From positions 1,550,001-1,614,000 of the forward strand of contig NZ_CP110136.1 in NCBI RefSeq assembly GCF_025979705.1: DNA of 64,000 bases. The letters are read 5' to 3'. Below are positions 43,596 through 52,333 of the stretch, piece by piece. The notes below the pieces were generated by a model. The model saw only the letters and a list, made by a program, of their open reading frames with translations. It had not been told where the DNA came from and made no database searches. The DNA comes from Hymenobacter sp. YIM 151858-1 (GTDB lineage Bacteria; Bacteroidota; Bacteroidia; Cytophagales; Hymenobacteraceae). The stretch's first letter is position 1. Each line of letters begins with the position of its first letter. A program made the position numbers and the translations under genes.

Positions 43596-46139
43596 ATGAG
43601 TTCAGCTTTTACTTCTTCATCGCAGCAGCTGCCTAGGCTGTTGCTCGCCTTTTTATTGTTGTTGCCGCTGAGCGTGTGGGCCCAAACCACCGGCTCGGTT
43701 ACGGGCACGCTGCTCGATGGCTCTAACAATCAGCCGGTACCCTTTGCCAACGTGGTGCTGCTCCGCGCGCAGGACTCGACCCTGGTAACGGGCGCCCAAA
43801 CCGCCGACAACGGTGCCTTCAAGATTGAGGGGGTTCCGTTTGGTAACTACTCCTTGCGCGTAACGCAGCTGGGCTACCGCCCGGCCCGGCGCCCCATTAC
43901 GCTGTCGGCCGAGCAGCCTACGCTGGCCCTAGGTCAGCTGCGCCTGCGCTCCACCACGCAGCAGCTGAAGGGCGTGACAGTTACGGGCGAGCGGGCCATT
44001 GTGCAAGACAACCTCGATAAGAAGGTCATCAACGTATCGAAAGACCTGAGCACCGTGGGCGGCACCGCCGTGGATGTGCTGCAGAACGTGCCTTCGGTGA
44101 ACGTGGACCAGAACGGCTCGGTGTCGCTGCGTGGCTCGCAGAACGTTACGATATATATCGACGGCAAACCTACCGGCGCTGCTGGGGGTGGCCGCGCCGT
44201 AAATCTCGACCAGATTCCAGCTTCGCAGATTGAAAGCGTGGAAATCGTGACGAACCCCTCGGCGCGTTACGATGCCGAAGGTTCGGGCGGTATTCTGAAC
44301 ATTGTGCTGAAGAAGGAGCAGCGCAACGGCCTGAACGGCTCGACTACGCTGAACGTTGGCACCCGCGACAAATACAACGGCTCGATAGCCTTGAACCTGC
44401 GCCAGGGCAAGTTCAACTTCTTCGGCAACTACGACGCCCGCTACGATAACCGCTTCACGCGCCGCAACCTCGATCAGGTAAGCATCCTGCGGGGCCGCTT
44501 GGAGCGCGATTCCACCATTCTGCTCACGCAGCGCGGCCGCGGCGACCGTACCGGCGTTTCGCACAGCGGCCGTTTCGGCTTCGATTACACCATTACGCCG
44601 CAGCAAACCATTACGCTCTCGGTGCAGCCGCGCCTGAACACCTCGGAGGCTATTGAAACGCTGAATGCCAACCGCAGCTACGCCGTTACCGGCGCCGACC
44701 GCGGCTCTTTTATCCGCCGCAACGACTCAGAAGGCCGCAACCGCTCCACCGATTTCACCCTCGACTACCGCCGCACCTGGGCCGGCCAGAAGCGCCGCGA
44801 GCTTACGGCCATGGCCGTGTTTACGCCCATCCGCAGCGAAAACACCACCGACTCGCGCCTCGACTCGGTGCAGGCCCGCCGCCAGCCCGCGCAGCCGCAA
44901 TTGCAGCAGCAACGCAGCGACAACCGCCTCGACCAGGGCTCGGCCCAGATTGATTACGTGCACCCTCTGGGTGAGAAAGGCCGCCTCGACCTAGGGCTAA
45001 AAAGCGTGATGCGCCGCACCGATGCCGACTTCCAGTTTCTGCTGGGCCTTTCGGATGTGCTGCCCCTTACCTACGACCCCAGCCGCTCCAACCGCTTTAA
45101 GTACGCGGAGTACATTCAGGCCGCTTACCTCACGTACCAAAACGTGCGCGGCAAGCTGAACTACCAGGCCGGCCTGCGCGCCGAGCAAACCAATGCACAA
45201 GGCCGCCAGTACAACACCGCGCCGGCGCCCGGTGGTCAGCCCTTCCCGGCCCAGTTCCGCCGGAACTACCTAGGGCTGTTCCCGTCGCTTACGTTGGCTT
45301 ACGACGTTACGCCTTCGCAGCGGGTGCAGGCCAGCTACTCGCGCCGCCTCAACCGCCCCGATGTCAACAGCCTTAACCCCTTCATCGACTACTCCGACCC
45401 GCTGAACTACCAGCAGGGCAACCCCTACTTGCTGCCCGAGTACATCAATGCGTCGGAGCTGGGCTACCAGTGGTTTAAAGGCCGCACCAGCTTCACGGGC
45501 ACGGCGTTTTACCGCTACTCCACGGGCGTGGTGCAGCGCCTGCGCGAGCTCGACGCCGAAACCGGCGTAACAATTACACGCCCGCAAAACATCTCGAACA
45601 GCAAGTCATATGGCCTAGAGGCCTCGTTGGCGCAGCCGCTGGCCAAGTGGTGGCGCGTGTCGCTGAACGGTTCGGCTTTCCGCAACATAATTGCCGCAAG
45701 CACTGGTACCGAGCTCGACAACAAGAACTTCGCTTACACCGGCCGCCTCAACTCGGTGTTCACGCCCATAAAGTCGCTCGATTTGCAGGTATCGGCTTTC
45801 TACCGCTCTCGCACCGTTACCACGCAGGGCTCGTTCGGCCAGATTTTCTCTACCGAACTCGGCGCCAAGTACAGCGTGCTGAAAGACCGCGGAGCCATCA
45901 CGCTGCGCGTGTCGGACTTGTTCAACACCCAGGAGTTCAACATCAAGTTCCGCGGCCCCAACTTCAGCAGCGACAACCAGTTTAAGCGCGAAACCCGCGT
46001 GGGCTTCATCGGCTTCACCTACCGTTTCGGCCAAGCGCCGGGCGAAGGCGGCCCGCAGCGCGGACGTGGCCGTGGCCGCGGCGAGCAGCAGCAACCGCAG
46101 CAGGATGACAACCTAGGCGGTGGCGACTTCGGCGGCTAA
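43596..46139 (+). CDS. Outer-membrane beta-barrel receptor, paralogue of the 39.3-kb gene
   Basis: The 847-residue protein has a signal peptide (RLLLAFLLLLPLSVWAQ), CarboxypepD-reg-like domain (GSVTGTLLDGSNNQPVPFA), plug-like domain (GVTVTGERAIVQDNLDKKV, LQNVPSVNVDQNGSVSLRG, IPASQIESVEIVTNPSARY) and a barrel ending in a Gly-, Arg- and Gln-rich tail (GPQRGRGRGRGEQQQPQQ). Long near-identical blocks show recent common origin with the gene at 39298, while barrel loops differ, implying different substrates or ligands. Confidence 0.88.
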   Translation: MSSAFTSSSQQLPRLLLAFLLLLPLSVWAQTTGSVTGTLLDGSNNQPVPFANVVLLRAQDSTLVTGAQTADNGAFKIEGVPFGNYSLRVTQLGYRPARRPITLSAEQPTLALGQLRLRSTTQQLKGVTVTGERAIVQDNLDKKVINVSKDLSTVGGTAVDVLQNVPSVNVDQNGSVSLRGSQNVTIYIDGKPTGAAGGGRAVNLDQIPASQIESVEIVTNPSARYDAEGSGGILNIVLKKEQRNGLNGSTTLNVGTRDKYNGSIALNLRQGKFNFFGNYDARYDNRFTRRNLDQVSILRGRLERDSTILLTQRGRGDRTGVSHSGRFGFDYTITPQQTITLSVQPRLNTSEAIETLNANRSYAVTGADRGSFIRRNDSEGRNRSTDFTLDYRRTWAGQKRRELTAMAVFTPIRSENTTDSRLDSVQARRQPAQPQLQQQRSDNRLDQGSAQIDYVHPLGEKGRLDLGLKSVMRRTDADFQFLLGLSDVLPLTYDPSRSNRFKYAEYIQAAYLTYQNVRGKLNYQAGLRAEQTNAQGRQYNTAPAPGGQPFPAQFRRNYLGLFPSLTLAYDVTPSQRVQASYSRRLNRPDVNSLNPFIDYSDPLNYQQGNPYLLPEYINASELGYQWFKGRTSFTGTAFYRYSTGVVQRLRELDAETGVTITRPQNISNSKSYGLEASLAQPLAKWWRVSLNGSAFRNIIAASTGTELDNKNFAYTGRLNSVFTPIKSLDLQVSAFYRSRTVTTQGSFGQIFSTELGAKYSVLKDRGAITLRVSDLFNTQEFNIKFRGPNFSSDNQFKRETRVGFIGFTYRFGQAPGEGGPQRGRGRGRGEQQQPQQDDNLGGGDFGG

Positions 46140-46151
46140 GCTCAAAAGAAC

Positions 46152-46300
46152 GTCATGCCGAGCCCCGCCGAAGCATCTCTACCGCTTCGCCAGCATGTAG
46201 CGCGGACTTCAGTCCGCAGCCCACAGATAGTAACCTCCCCAATAAGTGAGGATACTCTCAGGAAACTCGGTAAAGATGCTTCGGCGGGGCTCAGCATGAC
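46152..46300. repeat. MITE-like inverted-repeat element, family A
   Basis: The ends GTCATGCCGAGCCCCGCCGA and TCGGCGGGGCTCAGCATGAC form near-perfect inverted repeats extending about 29 bp, with an internal hairpin GCGGACT/AGTCCGC at about 46203. The element lies between the barrel gene and hisS. The same ends occur at 55771-55852. Confidence 0.75.
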
Positions 46301-46322
46301 ATTCGAAGAGTAGCTGAAACTG

Positions 46323-46361
46323 AAGAGGCCGGTTCTGCTTGCAGAACCGGCCTCTTGTCTT
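46323..46361 (+). terminator. Terminator hairpin upstream of hisS
   Basis: AAGAGGCCGGTTCTGC and its complement form a perfect 16-bp stem with loop TT, followed by GTCTTTT. It probably ends transcription from the barrel gene through the repeat element. Confidence 0.75.
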
Positions 46362-46434
46362 TTAATGCATCAAACTCGGCCCTCTCCGACCTAGGCAGTA
46401 CCTTCGCGGCCACATTTCCGCATTCACCTCTCGA

Positions 46435-47844
46435 ATGAGCGCTCAGAAACCCAGCATTCCCCGCGGTACCCGCGACTTCGGTCCTCAGCAGGTAGCCCGG
46501 CGCAACTATATTTTCGGCACCATCCGCCGCGTGTTTGAAAAGTTTGGCTACGCGCCGCTCGAAACGCCCACCATGGAAAACCTGTCGGTGCTGACGGGCA
46601 AGTACGGCGAAGAGGGCGACCAACTGCTGTTCAAAATCCTGAACTCGGGCGACTTCGCGAAAGATGTTTCGGCTGAAGACCTGGCCGCTGGCGCCAAAAA
46701 GGTGCTGCCCAAAGTAGCCGAGAAAGGCCTGCGCTACGACCTCACGGTGCCCTTCGCGCGCTACGTGGTGATGAACCGCAACCAGCTCACGCTGCCCTTC
46801 AAGCGCTATCAGATTCAGCCCGTGTGGCGCGCCGACCGCCCGCAGCGTGGCCGCTACCGCGAGTTTGTGCAGTGCGATGCCGACGTGGTGGGCACCACTT
46901 CGCTGCTCTGCGAAGCCGAGATTGTGCTGATGATCGACGAGGTGCTGTCGACCCTAGGGCTGACGGACTTCACCATCAAGATTAACCACCGCGGCGTGCT
47001 CTCCGGCATATACCAGGCCCTAGGTGGCGTGGGCACCGAGTCGGACTTGTTCGTGGCCATCGACAAGCTCGACAAGATTGGTGTGGAGGGCGTAAGCAAC
47101 GAGCTGCGCCAGCGCGGCTTCACCGACGAAGCCATTGAGAAGGTGTTCGATTACCTGCAAGTGGATGGCTCGTTCGAAGAGAAGTTAACCCAGCTTCGCA
47201 CCGCTTTCGGTGCCGATGGCGTGCTGGCCGATGCCGCTGCCGGCCCCGCCAAAGGCCTCTCCGACCTGGAGCAAGTGCAAGGCTACTTGCAGGACTTCGG
47301 CTTCGAGAACTTCCAGCGCCTCGATTTCGACGTGACGCTGGCCCGCGGCCTGAGCTACTACACCGGCTGCATCTTCGAGGTAAAGGTGAACAACGTGCAG
47401 ATGGGCAGCATTTCGGGCGGCGGCCGCTACGATAACCTCACCGGCGCCTTCGGCCTGCCGGGCCTGTCGGGCGTGGGCTTCTCGTTCGGCGTCGACCGCA
47501 TTTACGACGTGCTCGAAGAGCTGCAGCTGTTTCCCGAAGGCGCCGTATCGGCCCCACTTTGCCTCATAGCCAACTTCGACCAGGAGGGCCGTGCCACCGT
47601 GCTGCCGCTGCTGCGCCAGCTGCGCAACGCCGGTCTGGCCGCCGAGCTGTACCCCGAAGTAGCGAAGCTGAAAAAGCAGTTTGAATACGCCGACAAGCGC
47701 CGCATCCGGTACATGCTGCTCGCCGGCCCCGATGAGCGCGCTGCTGGCCTGGTAAAGCTCCGCGACATGCGCGCCGGCAGCGAGGTTGCCATGCCTGCCG
47801 AGGAAGTGATTAGCCAACTGCTGGAGCTCAGCACCGAACGCTAG
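46435..47844 (+). CDS. hisS: Histidyl-tRNA synthetase
   Basis: The 469-residue class II synthetase charges tRNA-His. Motif 1-3 blocks are visible: PRGTRDFGPQQVARRNY, RYDLTVPFARYVVMN, RADRPQRGRYREFVQCDAD and the His-specific region LARGLSYYTGCIFEVK with GSISGGGRYDNL. The anticodon-binding domain is at the C-terminus (LRQLRNAGLAAELYPEVAKLK). A TACCTTCG element near 46397 may be its -7 promoter. It ends at a strong terminator. Confidence 0.96.
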   Translation: MSAQKPSIPRGTRDFGPQQVARRNYIFGTIRRVFEKFGYAPLETPTMENLSVLTGKYGEEGDQLLFKILNSGDFAKDVSAEDLAAGAKKVLPKVAEKGLRYDLTVPFARYVVMNRNQLTLPFKRYQIQPVWRADRPQRGRYREFVQCDADVVGTTSLLCEAEIVLMIDEVLSTLGLTDFTIKINHRGVLSGIYQALGGVGTESDLFVAIDKLDKIGVEGVSNELRQRGFTDEAIEKVFDYLQVDGSFEEKLTQLRTAFGADGVLADAAAGPAKGLSDLEQVQGYLQDFGFENFQRLDFDVTLARGLSYYTGCIFEVKVNNVQMGSISGGGRYDNLTGAFGLPGLSGVGFSFGVDRIYDVLEELQLFPEGAVSAPLCLIANFDQEGRATVLPLLRQLRNAGLAAELYPEVAKLKKQFEYADKRRIRYMLLAGPDERAAGLVKLRDMRAGSEVAMPAEEVISQLLELSTER

Positions 47845-47869
47845 CCGGTTTGCTTGCTGCTTGCTTTGC

Positions 47870-47907
47870 CACCTGCCCGCCGAGTTCTCGGCGGGCAGGT
47901 GTGTTTT
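47870..47907 (+). terminator. Intrinsic terminator of hisS
   Basis: CACCTGCCCGCCGAG, loop TT, CTCGGCGGGCAGGTG, then TGTTTTT: a perfect 15-bp stem 26 nt after the stop. Confidence 0.9.
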
Positions 47908-47951
47908 TGGCACCTAGGGTTTGTTCGTGGTTTTTCCGGCGTTGTTTGCAA

Positions 47952-48161
47952 ACGTTGTTTACCCTGTCTTCCTGACGCAGGAAGGACCTTATCACGCCTG
48001 CGCAACCTCCCTAGGTCGTTGTCAGGCCGCGCCCAGCCGAGGGCATCTCGCGTGCTGACTTCGGATACTAACCGCTCCCCCTCTCTTGTGGAAAGGGGGC
48101 CGGGGGGTGAGGTACCCAAAAGCGCCTTCGCTTGGTCTCAGGATGACAGGGCAAACAACGT
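47952..48161. repeat. MITE-like inverted-repeat element, family B
   Basis: The left end (47952-47975, beginning ACGTTGTTTACCCTGTC) is repeated inverted at 48138-48161 with 2 mismatches in 24 bp. The inside holds a TTCCTG/CAGGAA hairpin (47969-47983), a CCTAGG and a run rich in C, T and G (about 48075-48115). No transposase frame is present. Further short repeats (GTCCTTC/GAAGGAC) continue to about 48236. Confidence 0.65.
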
Positions 48162-48352
48162 CAGCAACCCAGCAGCCGCGCTTTGCGCGACACGACAGCC
48201 GCGCCCTAGGTCCTTCGCCTGACGCCTCAGAAGGACAGCCACAAAACCCCACCCGCCCAAAACTTCCTGCCCAACCCACACCCATAATCTTCAGCCAAAC
48301 GAGTAGTTTCCGGCCTTGCTAGCCCACCCACTAGCTGTACCCTCCCCCACCC

Positions 48353-49849
48353 ATGCCCGAAACTTTCCATCTCAACCCCGCTACTTACCTCGACCTTGCC
48401 ACCCTCGAACAGGTAATTCAGCAAAAGCACAGCATTGCCCTCAGCGACGATGCCCGCCAGCGCATCGAGCACTGCCACCACTACCTGCACAACCGCTTAG
48501 CGCACTCCGATGCGCCGGTGTACGGCATCAACACGGGGTTTGGCGCGCTGTGCAACACCAGCATTTCGCCCGCCGACCGTAGCCAGCTGCAGCAAAACCT
48601 GATGATGTCGCACGCCTGCGGCACCGGCGCCGAGGTGCCCGCCGAGCTGGTGCGCCTAATGCTGCTGCTGAAAGCCCAAAGCCTGAGCTACGGGCACAGC
48701 GGCGTGCAAGTGGCCACCGTGCAGCGCCTGCTCGATTTTTACAACCGCGGCATTGTGCCGGTGGTGTATCAGCAAGGCTCCCTAGGTGCCAGCGGCGATT
48801 TGGCTCCCCTGGCTCACCTGTGCCTGCCGCTGATTGGCTTGGGCGAAGTGCTGTTCGAGGGCTACCGCTTGGCCGCCGCCGATGCTATGCATTTGTTTAG
48901 CTGGCAACCCATTGCCTTGCAAGCCAAAGAGGGCTTGGCGCTGCTGAACGGCACGCAGTTTATGCTAGCCTACGCCGTGCACACCACCCTGCGCGCCCGC
49001 CGATTGCTGCTCGCCGCCGATGTAATTGGGGCTATTTCGCTGGAGGCGTTTGATGGCCGCCCCGAGCCGTTTGATGAGCGCCTGCACCGCATTCGGCCGC
49101 ACGTAGGCCAAGTGGCGGTGGCGCGGCACATTCGGGAATTGCTGCACGGCAGCGAGCTGCAGCAGCAGGCCAAAACCGCCGTGCAAGACCCCTACTCGTT
49201 CCGCTGCATGCCCCAGGTACACGGCGCCTCGCGCGATGCGGTGCAGCACGTAAGCCAGGTGGTGGAAACCGAGTGCAACGCCGTTACCGACAACCCCAAC
49301 ATCTTCCCCGAAACCGACGCCATTTTGTCGGGTGGCAACTTCCACGGTCAGCCCCTGGCCCTGGCGCTCGACTACCTGGCCATTGCCGTGGCCGAGTTGG
49401 GCTCGATTTCGGAACGCCGCACGTACCAGCTCATCAGCGGGCAGCGCGGCTTGCCGCCTTTCCTGGTAGCCGAACCGGGCCTGAACTCGGGCCTGATGAT
49501 TCCGCAGTACACGGCTGCCAGTATCGTAAGCCAGAGCAAGCAGCTGTGCACGCCCGCCTCCGTGGATAGCATCGTGAGCAGCAATGGCCAGGAAGACCAC
49601 GTAAGCATGGGCTCGAACGCGGCCACCAAAGCCCTGCGCGTGCTCGAGAACACCGAGCAGGTATTGGGCATCGAGCTGCTGAATGCCGTGCAGGCCCTGC
49701 AGTTCCGCCGCCCCAGGCGCAGCTCCGAGGCGCTGGAGCAAGTGGTGGCTGCTTTTCAGGAGCAAGTAAGCTTTGTAGCCGCCGACCGCGTGCTGTACCC
49801 GTCGCTGCACCAAGCCGCCGAGTTTGTGCGCACGTATCAGTGGGCATAA
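48353..49849 (+). CDS. hutH: Histidine ammonia-lyase
   Basis: The 498-residue enzyme converts histidine to urocanate. The MIO-forming triad A146-S147-G148 lies in GSLGASGDLAPLAHL. Other family blocks are YGINTGFGALCN, HACGTGAEVP, SFRCMPQVHGASRDA, ECNAVTDNPNIFP and GGNFHGQPLALALDY, and the length matches. No other hut gene is nearby, so the rest of the degradation pathway must be elsewhere. The start is the ATG at 48353, after a gene-free region of about 500 bp. Confidence 0.95.
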   Translation: MPETFHLNPATYLDLATLEQVIQQKHSIALSDDARQRIEHCHHYLHNRLAHSDAPVYGINTGFGALCNTSISPADRSQLQQNLMMSHACGTGAEVPAELVRLMLLLKAQSLSYGHSGVQVATVQRLLDFYNRGIVPVVYQQGSLGASGDLAPLAHLCLPLIGLGEVLFEGYRLAAADAMHLFSWQPIALQAKEGLALLNGTQFMLAYAVHTTLRARRLLLAADVIGAISLEAFDGRPEPFDERLHRIRPHVGQVAVARHIRELLHGSELQQQAKTAVQDPYSFRCMPQVHGASRDAVQHVSQVVETECNAVTDNPNIFPETDAILSGGNFHGQPLALALDYLAIAVAELGSISERRTYQLISGQRGLPPFLVAEPGLNSGLMIPQYTAASIVSQSKQLCTPASVDSIVSSNGQEDHVSMGSNAATKALRVLENTEQVLGIELLNAVQALQFRRPRRSSEALEQVVAAFQEQVSFVAADRVLYPSLHQAAEFVRTYQWA

Positions 49850-49883
49850 ACCTGCGAAGCCGACTGGCGCTTATTTTAAGCAC

Positions 49884-51872
49884 ATGAAATATGAAAACGG
49901 GCGTTGGGGCGTTGGCACTGGCATGATGATGCGCTGTTTGCTGCTGGGCTTGTTGCTGGTGCTGAACCTAGGGCCCGCACTGGCGCAGGTGTGCACTAAT
50001 GATGCCTTTGGCCCCACCGCCTGCTTTCGGGTGTACGACGACGCCACCGGCCAGCTGCTCGATGTACCCGGCCAGCCCGTAACAGTGCTTTGCGCTGGCT
50101 CGCGCATTCGGTTGCGCGACTGCAGCGGCCAGAACTACCCGCGCCAGAACATCCGGTACATTTTCGATTGCTTTTCGACGACCAACACCAACCTCGATAC
50201 CGTAACCACCCGCACCGTGCCCAACACGCCGGGCACACTCATTATTCAGCAGAACACCCCCAACCCCGGTGGCCCAGGCTACCCCACGGGCACAGGGCAG
50301 CTGTTTTCGCGGCGGTTTGAGGTGCGCGCCCGGCCGCAACCCGATTTTACGTTTGCGTACTGCGGCACGGCCCGTACGCAGGTGCAAATCACCATTCTGC
50401 AGCCGCAGGCCAACGTGCAGTACGAGGTGCAAGTAGGCAGCGGCCCGCGCCAGCCGGTTACGCAACCCACGGCCGTATACGCTGCCACACCCGGCGCAAC
50501 TAACATTACAGTATACGGCAGCTACCGCGACGCCCGCATTTGCGAAGGCGCCACCACCAAGCCCTACCCTGTGCAAGTTGCCCCGCAAAGCCCGGTGTTG
50601 CAGCGCTTGGCCGTGCAGGGCAATACGCTCGAGTTGGGCTTTGCCGCGTTGCAGCCCGAGTACCGCTACGTGCTCGAGCAAGATGGCAGCAGCGTGGCCA
50701 CGCTGCCGGCCGGTAGCACCACCTTTTCGCTGCCCAACGGCGCCCTAGGTAGCTGCTACCGCTTGCGCCTTACCGATGCCTGCGGTACGTTGTCGCTGCC
50801 CTCGGCGCAGCTTTGTCCGGTTAGCCTCACGGCCACTTCGGCCAACGGGCAAAACCAGCTGAACTGGGTGCAGCCACCCGGCAGCAACGTTACCGATTAT
50901 CAGATTAGCTGCAACGGGCAACTGCTGACCACCGTGCCAGCTACCACCACGGCTTACACCGATGTGGCCGTAACCTGCGGGCAAACGTACCGCTACCAGG
51001 TTGCGGCGCGCACCGCCAACGGCACCTCGCTCTCCGATACGCGCACGGTGCAAACCAGCGTGGGGCAGCCCGCCGCCCCGCCGCAGCTGTCGGTGTCCAT
51101 CGCGCTTGATAATACCGTGGAAATAACCACGCTCGGGCCGGCCCTAGGTGCCGGCACCCGCCTGCAGCTACGCCGCCGGGTGGGCAGCGCCGCCCCGCAG
51201 TTGCTGCCGCCCGCCCAGCAACTGCCCGTTACCGACCAGCCCGGCACGGCCTCGCCCCGGCGCATTCCGTGCTACACGGGCGTGCTGATTGATGAGTGCG
51301 GCACTACTTCGGCCGAGGGCCCGGCGGCCTGCCCGCCCACCCTAGGTGCCCAAGCCGCCAACGCCGACGGCAGCCAGGTGCGCCTGCGCTGGACGGAGCC
51401 CTCGGGCCAGGGCACCGGCTGGACGTACCGCCTCCTCACCCTCGATGCCGCCAACCGCGAGCTGCGCAACCAGCCCGTAACCGACACCACGTACCTCGAT
51501 GCCCAGCCCCCCGCCGAGCGCCAGGTGCTGCGCTACCGCCTGGCCGCCACCAGCAATGGCCGCACCGTGTACAGCAACATTGCCACCGTAAGCCGCCCGG
51601 TGGTGGTGGTGGTGCCCAACGCCTTCAGCCCCAACGCCGACGGCCTGAACGACGTGCTGGAGGTGAAAGGCCGTTTCCTGAACACGTTCAACTTCACCAT
51701 CTTCGACCGCAACGGCGTGGTGGTGTTCCGCGGCACCGACCGCACCCAAACCTGGGATGGCCGCGTGCGCGGCGTGGTAGCCGCGCCGCAGGTTTTTTCG
51801 TTTCAGTTCGAAGCCATCGACGAAACCGGCCAGCGCGTAGTGCAACGCGGCACCATTACGCTGCTCAGGTAG
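49884..51872 (+). CDS. Secreted protein with type B T9SS sorting domain
   Basis: The 662-residue protein has a signal peptide (MMMRCLLLGLLLVLNLGPALAQ within the first 35 residues), an N-terminal region rich in Cys, several fibronectin-III-like beta domains (LNWVQPPGSNVTDYQISC, LRWTEPSGQGTGWTYRL) and a C-terminal gliding-motility-associated (CHU_C/type B) sorting domain (VPNAFSPNADGLNDVLEV, FTIFDRNGVVVFRGTDR, WDGRVRG). It is exported by T9SS; the substrate role is unknown, maybe adhesion. ATG 49884 is the first in frame; ATG 49923 is an alternative close to the signal. Confidence 0.85.
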   Translation: MKYENGRWGVGTGMMMRCLLLGLLLVLNLGPALAQVCTNDAFGPTACFRVYDDATGQLLDVPGQPVTVLCAGSRIRLRDCSGQNYPRQNIRYIFDCFSTTNTNLDTVTTRTVPNTPGTLIIQQNTPNPGGPGYPTGTGQLFSRRFEVRARPQPDFTFAYCGTARTQVQITILQPQANVQYEVQVGSGPRQPVTQPTAVYAATPGATNITVYGSYRDARICEGATTKPYPVQVAPQSPVLQRLAVQGNTLELGFAALQPEYRYVLEQDGSSVATLPAGSTTFSLPNGALGSCYRLRLTDACGTLSLPSAQLCPVSLTATSANGQNQLNWVQPPGSNVTDYQISCNGQLLTTVPATTTAYTDVAVTCGQTYRYQVAARTANGTSLSDTRTVQTSVGQPAAPPQLSVSIALDNTVEITTLGPALGAGTRLQLRRRVGSAAPQLLPPAQQLPVTDQPGTASPRRIPCYTGVLIDECGTTSAEGPAACPPTLGAQAANADGSQVRLRWTEPSGQGTGWTYRLLTLDAANRELRNQPVTDTTYLDAQPPAERQVLRYRLAATSNGRTVYSNIATVSRPVVVVVPNAFSPNADGLNDVLEVKGRFLNTFNFTIFDRNGVVVFRGTDRTQTWDGRVRGVVAAPQVFSFQFEAIDETGQRVVQRGTITLLR

Positions 51873-51997
51873 GCCCGCCCAGCGGCGGCTACTTGCGCCC
51901 TGCGCCGTACTTTTGGCGCCGCTGTGTGCTCTTGGGTTTACTCAGGGGCAGCACTGGCAATTTTGTAACAACTAACAATCAACAACATACCTCGCTT

Positions 51998-52333
51998 ATG
52001 TTTGATATGATGGGCATGATGGGTCGCTTCAAGGACCTGCAGGAGAAAGTAAAACAAGCCCAGGAAGAGCTGAAGAACATCACGGCCACTGCCGAAGCCG
52101 GCGGCGGCATGGTGCGGGCTACGGCCAACGGCAAGCGCCAACTGCTGAAGCTCGAAATCGACGAGACGCTGCTTTCGCCCCAGGACAAGGACATGGTAGC
52201 CGACCTGGTGGTGGCTGCCGTGAACAAGGTGATGGACGAGGTGAACGAGAAATCGAAAGAGCACATGAAGCAGCGCACCAGCGGCCTGCTGCCCAACATT
52301 CCCGGTCTCGACCTAAGCGGCTTTGGCTTATAA
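51998..52333 (+). CDS. ebfC: YbaB/EbfC nucleoid-associated protein
   Basis: The 111-residue protein has the EbfC pattern: MFDMMGMMGRFKDLQEKVKQ, helical AQEELKNITATAEAGGGMV and a C-terminal VNKVMDEVNEKSKEHMKQR, ending in NIPGLDLSGFGL. Family members bind DNA as dimers and may organise the nucleoid. The next gene begins inside its last codons, so the two are co-translated. Confidence 0.93.
   Translation: MFDMMGMMGRFKDLQEKVKQAQEELKNITATAEAGGGMVRATANGKRQLLKLEIDETLLSPQDKDMVADLVVAAVNKVMDEVNEKSKEHMKQRTSGLLPNIPGLDLSGFGL

Noticed and set aside
47841-48352. Possible small genes around the intergenic repeats
   Set aside because: Frames in this region coincide with inverted-repeat elements and lack conserved protein features.
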